Positions 7,436-16,373 of a DNA stretch of 64,000 bases are shown in pieces. The DNA lies in assembly GCA_938045585.1 (NCBI GenBank), contig CALIAU010000010.1, positions 62,001 to 126,000 on the forward strand, read 5' to 3'. Position numbers and translations under genes: made by a program. This stretch comes from an uncultured Saprospiraceae bacterium. GTDB taxonomy: Bacteria > Bacteroidota > Bacteroidia > Chitinophagales > Saprospiraceae. Position 1 is the first letter of the stretch; every line of letters starts with the position of its first letter. The notes beneath the pieces are model-generated. The model was not told where the DNA came from and did no database searches. It worked only from the letters and a program-made list of their open reading frames with translations.

Positions 7436-8314
7436 ATGAAATCATACGGATTAAAAATTGCAACACTAGCAATTCTGTTTTTTACTTTTCAATCATGTGG
7501 GGATGATGAGAATGCATCAGGGAACTTCGACCTTAATATTACGGGACTTGAAGATTTAGGAGCAACACAACAATATGAAGGTTGGATTATAGTAGATGGA
7601 TCACCTGTAACGACAGGAACATTTACTGTAGATGGAGATGGTGCCTTATCAAGCACGTCTTTTGAAGTGGATGAATTAGACCTAGAGGCAGCAAGTACCT
7701 TTGTACTTACAATAGAACCAGTTCCAGATGCTGACCCTGCACCTTCAAGCGTACACATTCTTGCAGGAGATATTTCAGGAAATACTGCTAGCTTAAGCAT
7801 AGATCATGCAGCAGCATTAGGACATGATTTTGAAGATGCATCGGGTAATTATATTCTTGCTACACCAACGAATGATTTGGACACAGATGAGCACAGTGGA
7901 ATCTGGTTTTTGGATAATTCAAGCGGTGCACCTGAAGCAGGTCTTAACCTGCCAACTCTTCCAGAAGGATGGGCATACGAAGGATGGGCTGTTATAAATG
8001 GCCAACCAGTATCTACAGGAACATTTACAAGTATGACAGGAGCAGATGCTGGAGCATCTTATAGTGGACCGAATGCAGGCCCTCCTTTTCCAGGAGAAGA
8101 TTTTCTAATGAATGCTCCAAGTGGATTGAGCTTTCCAGTAGATCTTTCAGGCGGAACTGCAGTAATAAGCATAGAGCCAGTTCCAGACAATAGCCCAAAT
8201 CCATTTACATTAAAACCTTTACTATCAGGAATTCCTGATGATGCGCAAGATCACTTTGTATATGGACTAGATAGAAACCTAAACTTCCCAACAGGAAGTT
8301 TTACAATAAAGTAA
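7436..8314 (+). CDS. Lipoprotein with two tandem RskA-C-like domains
   Basis: The N-terminus is a lipoprotein signal: hydrophobic stretch ending in FQSC, with Cys at about residue 21 followed by GDDEN. The rest is two copies of one domain. The first contains YEGWIIVDGSPVTTGTF and ends with FVLTIEPVPDADPAPSSVHILAG; the second has YEGWAVINGQPVSTGTF and ISIEPVPDNSPNPF. This pattern (Y-x-x-W-x-V...G-x-P-V-x-x-G-x-F...EP.....P) resembles the extracytoplasmic domain of anti-sigma-K factor RskA. It lies downstream of the ECF sigma/anti-sigma pair after a 274-base gap and has its own terminator. A role in envelope sensing is a guess. Confidence 0.65.
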   Translation: MKSYGLKIATLAILFFTFQSCGDDENASGNFDLNITGLEDLGATQQYEGWIIVDGSPVTTGTFTVDGDGALSSTSFEVDELDLEAASTFVLTIEPVPDADPAPSSVHILAGDISGNTASLSIDHAAALGHDFEDASGNYILATPTNDLDTDEHSGIWFLDNSSGAPEAGLNLPTLPEGWAYEGWAVINGQPVSTGTFTSMTGADAGASYSGPNAGPPFPGEDFLMNAPSGLSFPVDLSGGTAVISIEPVPDNSPNPFTLKPLLSGIPDDAQDHFVYGLDRNLNFPTGSFTIK

Positions 8315-8350
8315 TTTAGTATTTGATTAATTATTAGAATTGACTTGTTT

Positions 8351-8389
8351 TATCACCATCAGCACTCTGTGTTGGTGGTGATTTTTTTT
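8351..8389 (+). terminator. Intrinsic terminator
   Basis: ATCACCATCAGCA pairs with TGTTGGTGGTGAT (wobble pairs allowed) around a short loop, followed by a run of eight T. It lies 40 bases after the lipoprotein stop codon. Confidence 0.8.
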
Positions 8390-8510
8390 GTGGCTATGTC
8401 TGGGAAAATGCCTGAAATACCTCTATTTAAAACTTAAAGCACAAGTTTTATTGATTTTTAGTCCATGGCTTTTGTACTTTTATAAGACTCAAGACCTTTA
8501 AAATGAGCTT

Positions 8511-9653
8511 ATGAAAAAAATTAGCCTATATACTATTCTACTTTGCTTATGTTTTTCTGCAACCGCACAAATAACTGTTCCTAATTCTACCTTGCCAGAT
8601 GTTGGAGATGTATTGTCTTTAACCCGATTCGATTATGAGTTAGAGTCAAGCAGTTTTAAAATGCAAGGTGAAAACCTAAGCTGGTCCTATGATGAGTTTG
8701 TAGTAACTGGTCCCGCAGTAGAAGAGTTTCTAGATATAACTGGAACTGAATTGGCTGATTCATTTCCTCAGGCAAATATGATTGTTGAATTGTCTGGTTT
8801 TCAAGCCGCAGCTGTTAGAGATGATAATACAATTGAAGTTGTCGGTTTAGGTGCGCTAGATTTTATGGACATTGCAATCGATGGGGGAATTGATTTTGAT
8901 GACAGTTATACCTTACGGAAAACGCCAATCAGTTATGGCGATTTTTATGAAGATAATTTTGACGTTGTAGTTCAAATTGCAGCAGAGGAAGTACCCTTTT
9001 TAGATACTATTGAAATTCCTATTCCTGGAGCAACCTTAGATTCCATTCGCTTAAATATTGTAAACTATAAAGCAGAAGAAGCAACCGCATGGGGTACTCT
9101 TGACCTGTTAGGTGAATCCTATGAGGTCTTGAAGGTAGAACAATTGGATACGTCAGCTCTTGTTGTAGAAGCTGGAGTAACTGTTTTTGGTAGCTTTTTA
9201 TGGGTGGATGCGAGTGAATTTTTGGATGGCTTAATTCCTAGTATCCCTAATAGGGTAACGCATAAATTTTTAGATGAAAATTCTAAGAGTCCCATTGTAG
9301 AGTTTACAGATGTATCTTTTGTAGATCCTCAGACGGGAGAATCAATAGAACGAGTAACTGGAAGGATGAGTGCAGAGATTTTATCCTCTTCGCCTGAAAT
9401 TCAAGTAGCCTCCAATGATATTTTAGTCTATCCAAATCCAACGAGTGATTTGCTAAGGTTTGAATTTGATGATCAATTAGGTGAAATTGAGAAAATCTCT
9501 ATTTTCAATTTAAATGGACAGCGAGTCTTTTCTACAAACAACTTTAACGGAAAACTATCAGTAAAAGATATTCCTGAAGGACATTACTTTATAAAGATCC
9601 ATACGGAGGAATCGATTTATCTTAAACGCTTGCAAGTAGTTAGTTCTAAATAG
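8511..9653 (+). CDS. Secreted protein with T9SS type A sorting domain, 380 aa
   Basis: Signal peptide at the N-terminus (KKISLYTILLCLCFSATAQ). The body (~290 residues) is beta-rich and acidic; I do not recognise its function. The last ~75 residues are a type IX secretion C-terminal sorting domain: VYPNPTSDLLRFEF, then ISIFNLNGQRVFS, KLSVKDIPEGHYFIKI and the terminal basic strand YLKRLQVV. The protein is therefore predicted to cross the outer membrane by the T9SS, whose translocon SprA is encoded at 36.7 kb, and to be surface-attached or released. Stand-alone gene following a terminator. Confidence 0.85.
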   Translation: MKKISLYTILLCLCFSATAQITVPNSTLPDVGDVLSLTRFDYELESSSFKMQGENLSWSYDEFVVTGPAVEEFLDITGTELADSFPQANMIVELSGFQAAAVRDDNTIEVVGLGALDFMDIAIDGGIDFDDSYTLRKTPISYGDFYEDNFDVVVQIAAEEVPFLDTIEIPIPGATLDSIRLNIVNYKAEEATAWGTLDLLGESYEVLKVEQLDTSALVVEAGVTVFGSFLWVDASEFLDGLIPSIPNRVTHKFLDENSKSPIVEFTDVSFVDPQTGESIERVTGRMSAEILSSSPEIQVASNDILVYPNPTSDLLRFEFDDQLGEIEKISIFNLNGQRVFSTNNFNGKLSVKDIPEGHYFIKIHTEESIYLKRLQVVSSK

Positions 9654-9794
9654 AATCAAGGAATTAACTTGGTTTTACAAATACTTCTACAATACCATCG
9701 AATCCTAAATCGCTAGGAAATACTTTTTGAAAAGCATCATATTTGATGTATGAAAAAGGGGAGATTCCCATTTCTTGAGTAAATTTAAGACTGG

Positions 9795-11282
9795 ATGTCT
9801 TTAATAAAAAAACTTGCGGGCGAAACTGTGATTTATGGCGTAAGCTCCATACTTCCTAGAGTACTCCATTACATCGTTTTCACAATTTATCTTACACGTA
9901 AATTCCCTGAGCAATCAGACTACGGAATATATAAAGACCTCTATGCGTATGCAACAATAATCTTGGTGTTGCTAGTGTATAGAATGGATACAGCATTTTT
10001 CCGTTTTGGGAGTAGGGAAGACGGTATCAAGAAAACATTTACAACTGCTATGATACCTATCTTTTTCACAAGTATGGTGATCATTGCTTTCATGTGGTTT
10101 CAAGCAGAGAATATTGCAAATCTTCTGCAGTATCCAGATCAGGCCTATTATGTAAAATGGTTCGCTCTTATCCTAGGCTTTGATGCGCTTACGGCCCTGC
10201 CCTTTGCTAAATATCGTTTAGAAAATAGACCTATGCGTTTTCTTACAGTTAAGTTGCTTAATGTATTCTTGACGATAGGTCTAGTCCTGTTTTTCTTAGA
10301 ACTCTGTCCGCTTCTTATAGATAAGGGATTATCTTGGGCAGACAAGATCTATAATCCAGATAAGAAACTTGACTACATCTTTATCTCTAATTTGATAGCA
10401 AGCTTTGTAGTCTTTCTTTTCGTCTTACCTGAACTACTCAAAGAGAAATTCCAAATGGATTTTACTCTTTGGAAAAAGATGCTTGTATATTCTCTTCCTC
10501 TTGTAGTGGTAGGGATAGCCGGTAATATAAACACAGCATTCGCAGCACCACTACAAAAATACTTCCTTGGTGGAGATATTAGTGATAATCTTAAGAATGT
10601 AGGGATTTACGCTGCGCCCGCATCTCTAGCTATTTTTCTAAATCTATTTAATGTTGCTTTTAACTATGCAGCTGAACCATTTTTCTTCAAGAACTATAAG
10701 GAATCCAATAGAGAAAATTTGTTTGGAAAAGTAGCCTTGTTATATACAATTTTTGGAGCCTTTGTTCTCTTAGGAATTTTAATGTATCTCGATAGCTTTA
10801 TGAAGATAATGGGGGCAAATTATAGGTCAGCTACCGAGATTGTTCCGATATTGTTATTTGCTAATTTATTCTTAGGTCTTTACTATAATTTTTCTATTTG
10901 GTATAAACTTAAAGATAAGACGCATATTGGAGCGTTGATTTCTATTGCTGGTGCAATAATCACTCTAGTTGTCAGTATTCGCTTTCTTCCTACCATAGGA
11001 TATCTTGCATCTGCCTGGGCAGCCTTTGCTTGTTTTGGCTTTATGGCTATTGCTGGATATATTACAGGGAGAATCTATTATCCTATAGACTATCCTATTG
11101 GTAAAATATTGATCTATGTGTTTATCGCCTTCGTTTTATTTAAGCTCAGCGTGTACATATCTAGCTTTGGCTTAGGTACCCTAGCTTTCTTTATTGCAAA
11201 TACAGTATTGCTTGTTGCTTATGGCATCTTTACCTATATATTAGATAAAGAAACTTTGCGAGAAATGTTTCGATCCAACTAG
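9795..11282 (+). CDS. Oligosaccharide flippase / polysaccharide biosynthesis membrane protein
   Basis: A 495-aa polytopic protein with about 12-14 hydrophobic helices, of the MOP exporter superfamily (Wzx/RfbX-like, polysaccharide biosynthesis protein). It begins SLIKKLAGETVIYGVSSILPR, the amphipathic start common in this family. Such proteins move lipid-linked oligosaccharides across the inner membrane. No glycosyltransferase genes adjoin it, so the substrate is unknown. The stop codon overlaps the end of the convergent 54-aa gene by four bases. Confidence 0.85.
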   Translation: MSLIKKLAGETVIYGVSSILPRVLHYIVFTIYLTRKFPEQSDYGIYKDLYAYATIILVLLVYRMDTAFFRFGSREDGIKKTFTTAMIPIFFTSMVIIAFMWFQAENIANLLQYPDQAYYVKWFALILGFDALTALPFAKYRLENRPMRFLTVKLLNVFLTIGLVLFFLELCPLLIDKGLSWADKIYNPDKKLDYIFISNLIASFVVFLFVLPELLKEKFQMDFTLWKKMLVYSLPLVVVGIAGNINTAFAAPLQKYFLGGDISDNLKNVGIYAAPASLAIFLNLFNVAFNYAAEPFFFKNYKESNRENLFGKVALLYTIFGAFVLLGILMYLDSFMKIMGANYRSATEIVPILLFANLFLGLYYNFSIWYKLKDKTHIGALISIAGAIITLVVSIRFLPTIGYLASAWAAFACFGFMAIAGYITGRIYYPIDYPIGKILIYVFIAFVLFKLSVYISSFGLGTLAFFIANTVLLVAYGIFTYILDKETLREMFRSN

Positions 11283-11443
11283 TAAAAATAAGTGGCTATG
11301 TAATCTTGTATTGCAACCCGATTCATAATGCCATAAATGAGCAGACCTAAAAAAGCAATAACTGCTGTAATTTTAAGTTTACGGGCAAAAGAAGCATTCT
11401 TTTCTCTTCTATTCTTATATCTGTGTCTACTGGTATATGACAT
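11279..11443 (-). CDS. Small single-pass membrane protein, 54 aa, coupled to ribA
   Basis: A short ORF starting at ATG 11443 that overlaps the ribA stop codon by one base (TAATG). The product has a strongly basic N-terminus (SYTSRHRYKNRREKN, then KLK), then one hydrophobic helix (ITAVIAFLGLLIYGIM) and a short tail. The charge pattern predicts the N-terminus in the cytoplasm. I do not recognise a family. The stop-start overlap and the good helix argue for a real gene co-translated with ribA. Its end overlaps the convergent flippase stop. Confidence 0.6.
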   Translation of the reverse strand: MSYTSRHRYKNRREKNASFARKLKITAVIAFLGLLIYGIMNRVAIQDYIATYFY

Positions 11444-12036
11444 TAGCTTTTCTTAAAGATATGGCCCATTTCAGATTCCTTGGTATCAAAATAGGCTTGA
11501 TTTGTTTTATTTGGACGTATAAACAAAGGTAGGCGTTCTAAAACGGTAATACTAGAATTTTCAAAAGCATTCACTTTATCTGGATTGTTTGTTAAGAGTT
11601 TAATCTGCTTAATGTTTAAGTCTTCTAGGATATTAATTGCTACGCTATAGTTTCTTTCATCCGGCATAAACCCTAAGGCTTCATTTGCCTCAATAGTGTT
11701 CATGCCCTCATCTTGATGATTATAGGCACGTAACTTATTTAATATCCCTATGCCTCTTCCTTCCTGGCGAAGATAGATGAGGACACCCTGATTGTTATTT
11801 AAGATTTCCAATGATTTATCTAATTGTTCTCCGCAATCACAACGTAGAGATCCAAATAAATCACCGGTCAGACATTCTGAGTGAATACGAATTACAACAG
11901 GCTTCGTTATATCCAATTCTGAATGAAGAAGCGCAAGATGGGGCATTTCTGCATTATCTTTGCGTATATAGGCCTGAATGATGAAATTGCCGTATTTAGT
12001 AGGTAGCTTCGCGTTTTCCTTTCTAATCAATATCAA
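11443..12036 (-). CDS. ribA: GTP cyclohydrolase II
   Basis: Converts GTP to 2,5-diamino-6-ribosylamino-pyrimidinone phosphate, formate and pyrophosphate, the first step of riboflavin synthesis. At 197 aa it is a stand-alone RibA (not fused to RibB). The zinc site is CLTGDLFGSLRCDCG with its three cysteines, and the catalytic core LRQEGRGIGILNKLRAY and LLTNNPDK are present. The start at 12036 gives MILIRKENAKLPTKYG, matching the family. It is followed, with one base overlap, by a 54-aa membrane protein gene. The 128-base gap upstream separates it from a divergent membrane-protein gene. Confidence 0.93.
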   Translation of the reverse strand: MILIRKENAKLPTKYGNFIIQAYIRKDNAEMPHLALLHSELDITKPVVIRIHSECLTGDLFGSLRCDCGEQLDKSLEILNNNQGVLIYLRQEGRGIGILNKLRAYNHQDEGMNTIEANEALGFMPDERNYSVAINILEDLNIKQIKLLTNNPDKVNAFENSSITVLERLPLFIRPNKTNQAYFDTKESEMGHIFKKS

Positions 12037-12164
12037 TGTGTTTGCTATACAACAACAAAACTAAGACATTAAGTTGTTGAAAATCGATATTTTCTCAAAT
12101 TGATTCAATTTTATGAATATCTGATAGGCTGAATTGTATATTAGCTGAGGATTAAACTTGCTCT

Positions 12165-13142
12165 GTGATAAGCTTACTTAAAAATAACCTCATATTAAGC
12201 CCATTTTTTTTGGCTGTTTTGGCATTTGTTCTTCGCATAGCGGGAATACTAAATCCACAGGTATATATTTTAAAGGATAGCGATGGATACCTCTATAGTT
12301 TGATTCATAATTTTTTTACACATCCCATTGGTCAAAGTATACTCTGTACCATTCTTATCATCTTTCAAGCAATTTGGATTAATAAAATTGTAATTGAACA
12401 CAGGTTAATAGAAAGTGCAAATTACCTACCCGCATTTTTATACATAATTTTTATGAGTTTGGTCCCAGACTTTTTAGGTCTCCATCCTTTTATTGTAGCA
12501 AACACCTTTTTTGTACTAGCAGTTGGAGAAATCGCCTCTACATATAAAAAAGCGAAGGTGAGCGGTACAGTATTTAATATAGGCTTATTAGTGAGTTTGT
12601 CTTCTTTGATATATTTCCCTTTTGCGATCTTTTATTTCTTTGCTTCTCTTGCATTGATGGTTATTCGTTCTTACAATATTCTGGAGCGCATCCAATTGTT
12701 TATTGGCTTTTTAACCCCATACTATACAATAGCAATGATTTTATTTTGGAGGGGAGAATTGAATTCTTTTTTTTCAGATTATGTTTGGGCAAATGTTTAC
12801 TTTCCTAGAGGACTATTTTCGTTGGATAAATTTTATGTGATTACACTCTCCATTGCACTTTTGATAGTTGTATTTTCTTTGTTTTCATATGGCGCAATGA
12901 TTCGTAAGAAAGGAATACAAATTGAGAAAATTACTGATATCTTATATTGGATTTTTATTTTTTCATTTTTTGGAATATTCTTTTGTAAAGAGCTGAGCGT
13001 GTATCACTATTTACTACTTGCATTTCCGGCTTCTATTGTCTTGGCTAACAATATATATTTGATTAAGAATCTTGCTATAGCAGAAATCTTGGGGCTTTCT
13101 TTAGTCTTAGGTGTTTTCGCTGTTCACTTCATTTTAATTTAA
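12165..13142 (+). CDS. Polytopic membrane protein, DUF6427-like
   Basis: A 325-aa protein with about eight to ten hydrophobic helices and short loops. Motifs such as LVPDFLGLHPFIVANTFF, SLIYFPFAIFYFF and a central GFLTPYY resemble the Bacteroidota integral-membrane family DUF6427, whose function is unknown. The start is GTG at 12165; the next in-frame codons (ISLLKNNLILSPFF) give the expected N-terminus. Stand-alone, divergent from ribA. Confidence 0.65.
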   Translation: MISLLKNNLILSPFFLAVLAFVLRIAGILNPQVYILKDSDGYLYSLIHNFFTHPIGQSILCTILIIFQAIWINKIVIEHRLIESANYLPAFLYIIFMSLVPDFLGLHPFIVANTFFVLAVGEIASTYKKAKVSGTVFNIGLLVSLSSLIYFPFAIFYFFASLALMVIRSYNILERIQLFIGFLTPYYTIAMILFWRGELNSFFSDYVWANVYFPRGLFSLDKFYVITLSIALLIVVFSLFSYGAMIRKKGIQIEKITDILYWIFIFSFFGIFFCKELSVYHYLLLAFPASIVLANNIYLIKNLAIAEILGLSLVLGVFAVHFILI

Positions 13143-13221
13143 CGTTTTTAAGAATCTAGATTCTTATTGTTAATGTATGTTTAAAAAGCTTGATTCCAGA
13201 GTTTTAAACCATTAAACAGGA

Positions 13222-13229
13222 TACTTTTG
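13222..13229 (+). promoter_or_regulatory. Candidate -7 promoter element
   Basis: TACTTTTG matches the Bacteroidota -7 consensus TAnnTTTG and lies about 40 bases before the start of the DsbD-domain gene. No clear -33 TTG is at the usual distance, so support is partial. Confidence 0.4.
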
Positions 13230-13269
13230 GGTCAATTCTTGTGTTGATAGAAGTATAAATATAAAAGTC

Positions 13270-13716
13270 ATGAAAATTAGCCCCATTATCCTATTTCTGT
13301 TTAGTCTGTGTTCATTTATACACGCGCAGGGAATACAACCTGTTGATTGGAAAGTAGAGAAGCTTTCAGAAACGGACAAAGAAGTAGAAGTTGCCTTTAC
13401 AGCAGAGATTATGAAAGGATGGGTGATCTATTCACCAGATACTGAAGAGGGGGGACCTATTCCAACACATTTTACCTTTGACCCTAATGCTGATATTCAG
13501 CTTTTAGGAAATGTCGTAACAAAGACAAATGTAGATCACGCTTTTGATAATATGTTCGAAATGAAGGTAGGTAAAATGAAGGATCAGGCTGTATTTGTGC
13601 AAAAAATCAAAAAGAATAAAGCTGCTACTGCACTTACAGGTGTAATTACTTTTATGTGTTGCGATAATGACAAGTGCTTACCTCCTAAAGATGTAGAATT
13701 CAGTATAGAATTGTAG
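13270..13716 (+). CDS. Stand-alone DsbD N-terminal (alpha-like) domain protein
   Basis: A signal peptide (KISPIILFLFSLCSFIHAQ) is followed by one ~125-residue immunoglobulin-like domain beginning IQPVDWKVEKLS and ending TFMCCDNDKCLPPKDVEFSIEL. The same domain occurs twice in the next gene (MTCDKEKCLPP in each). The paired cysteines of C-D-x-x-K-C are those used by DsbD-alpha-type domains to pass electrons to periplasmic partners. It lies 41 bases upstream of dsbD and is probably co-transcribed. Likely a periplasmic partner of DsbD (inference from homology and position). Confidence 0.75.
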   Translation: MKISPIILFLFSLCSFIHAQGIQPVDWKVEKLSETDKEVEVAFTAEIMKGWVIYSPDTEEGGPIPTHFTFDPNADIQLLGNVVTKTNVDHAFDNMFEMKVGKMKDQAVFVQKIKKNKAATALTGVITFMCCDNDKCLPPKDVEFSIEL

Positions 13717-13757
13717 CGTGTTTTTTATCTTCGTTTGCTGACAAAAACAACTTGCTT

Positions 13758-16277
13758 ATGCGTCAATTAGTATATTCATTCCTATTCCTATTTGCGTTTA
13801 TTCAAACGCAGGCTCAAATTCTGACACCAGTTAAATGGAAATTTGAACAAAAGTCACTCGGAAACGGTGAATTTGAACTGATTTATACTGCTAATATAGA
13901 TAAAGGATGGACTGTCTATTCACAGTTTGTTGATGAGGGTGGACCAGTGCCTACAAGCATAGAATATGATAATGCAGAGATAATCGAACTGATTGGAAAG
14001 GCAGAGGAATCCGGAAAGAAAAAAGAGGGGAATGATAAGATTTTTCAAATGCATGTTATTAAATATTTAGCTGACGAGCCCTTTATCATAACACAAAAGG
14101 TTAAAGTAAAAGACGCATCAAAACCTCTGACAGGTTATCTCAGCTATATGACCTGCGATAAAGAAAAATGTCTCCCTCCAACGGATGTTGATTTTAGTTT
14201 TGATTTAAGCGAGGGAGCAGGAGCTACTTCTGCTTCTGCTAGTACTAATGCTGCTTCTGCTAGTTCAGCTACTGCGATGGGTGGTGCAAATAAACTATTA
14301 GAACCTGTTACCTGGAATTTCGATATAGAAAAGCTTTCGGATTCAGAATATAATCTCGTGTATACGGCAGACATTGAAGATGGTTGGACAGTGTATTCAC
14401 AGTTCATTGAAGGGGATGGCCCGATACCAACAAGCCTAAACTTTGAAGGAACGGATGGAGTGGAGTTATTAGGGGACGCAACAGAGTCAGGAAAAAAGAA
14501 ACAAGGATACGATAAGATTTTTCAGATAGATGTAACAAAATATTTGTCTGATGAAGCCTTTGTAGTAAAGCAAAAAGTAAAGGTAAAAGATGCTTCTGTG
14601 CCTGTCACAGGATATCTCACCTACATGACCTGTGATAAAGAAAAATGTCTACCACCGTCTGATGTTGATTTCTCTTTTGATATAGCAAATGGTATTGCTG
14701 GTGATCCTACAAAAATGGGAGCGGCTGCGGGAGCAGTAACAATGAACCTAACAGGTGATGTTCTAGACCAGAAAGTACCCAAACTGAGAGAAACGTTTGA
14801 AGCACCTATTGGAGATTGTGGGACAACTGAAAAAAATAATAGCCTTATCTGGATGTTTTTACTAGGGATGGCAGGTGGACTTTTAGCCTTACTTACTCCC
14901 TGTGTGTTTCCAATGATCCCGTTGACCGTAAGTTTCTTTACTAAAGATACCAAGCGATCAGGCTGGATGAATGGAGCAATCTATGGCGCATCTATCATAG
15001 TAATTTATGTTGCCTTAGGCATGTTATTAACAGCCTTATTTGGAGAAGAAGCACTAAACCGCTTGTCTACGAACTGGATAGCAAATACAATTTTCTTTGT
15101 AATTTTTCTTGTCTTCGCATTTTCCTTTTTTGGATTCTTTGAAATCACGTTACCTAGTTCATGGTCAACTAAATCAGATGGCATGGCAGACAAGGGTGGA
15201 TTAATAGGAATTTTCTTTATGGCATTTACTCTGGCACTTGTATCCTTCTCCTGTACAGGACCCATAATTGGATCAGCCATCGTGCAAGCCGCCTCCAATC
15301 AGGTAGGTCCTGCCGTTGTAATGTTTGGATTTGCCTTGGCTCTTGCCTTACCTTTTGGATTATTTGCTGCCTTCCCCGCTTGGTTGAATACACTGCCTAA
15401 GTCAGGAAGTTGGATGAATTCAGTAAAAGTAGTACTTGGGTTTTTGGAGCTTGCCCTAGCCTTTAAATTTTTATCTGTAGCGGATATGACAAATCACTGG
15501 GGCTTCTTAAAATATGAATTGTTTATGGCCATTTGGGTGCTTTGCTTCTTGGGCATGGCGCTTTACCTCTTTGGCTTTATTAAATTTCCACACGATAGCC
15601 CATTGAAGAAATTATCTCCTGTACGATGGGGTTTTGCAATTTCAACATTGGCTTTTACAATATATCTAGCAACTGGTTTTTTCTATAATGATAAAACAAA
15701 GGCATATGATCCAGTTAGTTTAATGAGTGGACTAGCGCCTCCTTCGCATTATAATTTCTTCCTAGATAAGCCAGAAGTGGATAAGGATATGAAGGCTAGA
15801 TATTCTTCCTACTCAAAGTGTGCAAACAATATTGATTGTTTTAAAGATTATTACCAAGGGATGTCCTATGCACGAGAGCAGGGAAAACCAGCTCTTATTG
15901 ATATGACTGGACACGGTTGTGTAAATTGTAGAAAAACGGAGGAGCACATCTGGATTAAGGATAATATTAGAGATAAATTAAATAATGATTTTGTGCTCAT
16001 TTCTCTTTATGTCGATGATGATGCGGCCTTAGATAAAAAATATACCTCAGCTAGAGAGGGGAACCCAAAGATTAGAAACGTTGGGAATATGTGGGCAGAC
16101 TTTCAAATTGTAAATTTTGAGCAAAATTCTCAGCCACTATATATTATGGTAACACCAGATGAAGAGGTTTTAGCAACACCGCGAGGTTATAAGCCTGGTG
16201 CAGAAGACTATGATGATTATTTGAAATGCGGCTTGCAGGCATTTGAAAATTCTAAGAATTTGTTAGGAGCAAATTAA
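13758..16277 (+). CDS. dsbD: Thiol:disulfide interchange protein DsbD with duplicated N-terminal domain
   Basis: Carries electrons from cytoplasmic thioredoxin to periplasmic thiols. Order: signal peptide (MRQLVYSFLFLFAFIQTQAQ); N-terminal domain 1 (~20-155); a Ser/Ala linker; domain 2 (~180-315), each ending in MTCDKEKCLPP; eight-helix membrane domain from ~355 with the redox cysteines in LLALLTPCVFPMIPL and LVSFSCTGPIIGSAIV; C-terminal thioredoxin domain with GCVNCRK. 839 aa, longer than usual because of the second N-terminal domain. ATG 13758 is preferred to TTG 13752 since it directly opens the signal peptide. Operon with the stand-alone domain gene upstream; a terminator follows. Confidence 0.92.
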   Translation: MRQLVYSFLFLFAFIQTQAQILTPVKWKFEQKSLGNGEFELIYTANIDKGWTVYSQFVDEGGPVPTSIEYDNAEIIELIGKAEESGKKKEGNDKIFQMHVIKYLADEPFIITQKVKVKDASKPLTGYLSYMTCDKEKCLPPTDVDFSFDLSEGAGATSASASTNAASASSATAMGGANKLLEPVTWNFDIEKLSDSEYNLVYTADIEDGWTVYSQFIEGDGPIPTSLNFEGTDGVELLGDATESGKKKQGYDKIFQIDVTKYLSDEAFVVKQKVKVKDASVPVTGYLTYMTCDKEKCLPPSDVDFSFDIANGIAGDPTKMGAAAGAVTMNLTGDVLDQKVPKLRETFEAPIGDCGTTEKNNSLIWMFLLGMAGGLLALLTPCVFPMIPLTVSFFTKDTKRSGWMNGAIYGASIIVIYVALGMLLTALFGEEALNRLSTNWIANTIFFVIFLVFAFSFFGFFEITLPSSWSTKSDGMADKGGLIGIFFMAFTLALVSFSCTGPIIGSAIVQAASNQVGPAVVMFGFALALALPFGLFAAFPAWLNTLPKSGSWMNSVKVVLGFLELALAFKFLSVADMTNHWGFLKYELFMAIWVLCFLGMALYLFGFIKFPHDSPLKKLSPVRWGFAISTLAFTIYLATGFFYNDKTKAYDPVSLMSGLAPPSHYNFFLDKPEVDKDMKARYSSYSKCANNIDCFKDYYQGMSYAREQGKPALIDMTGHGCVNCRKTEEHIWIKDNIRDKLNNDFVLISLYVDDDAALDKKYTSAREGNPKIRNVGNMWADFQIVNFEQNSQPLYIMVTPDEEVLATPRGYKPGAEDYDDYLKCGLQAFENSKNLLGAN

Positions 16278-16302
16278 TTTAAGATAGTATCAAATAAAAA
16301 TT

Positions 16303-16340
16303 AAAACGGCCTTCATGCGAAATGTGTGAGGGCTGTTTTT
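16303..16340. terminator. Bidirectional terminator between dsbD and truA
   Basis: AAAACGGCCTTCA pairs with TGAGGGCTGTTTT (two or three G-T wobbles), flanked by a T-run on the plus strand and by an A-run at its left that gives T on the minus strand. It sits between two convergent genes. Confidence 0.75.
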
Positions 16341-16373
16341 GTAATAGGCATGCTGAAATTAAAATTCGAATGC

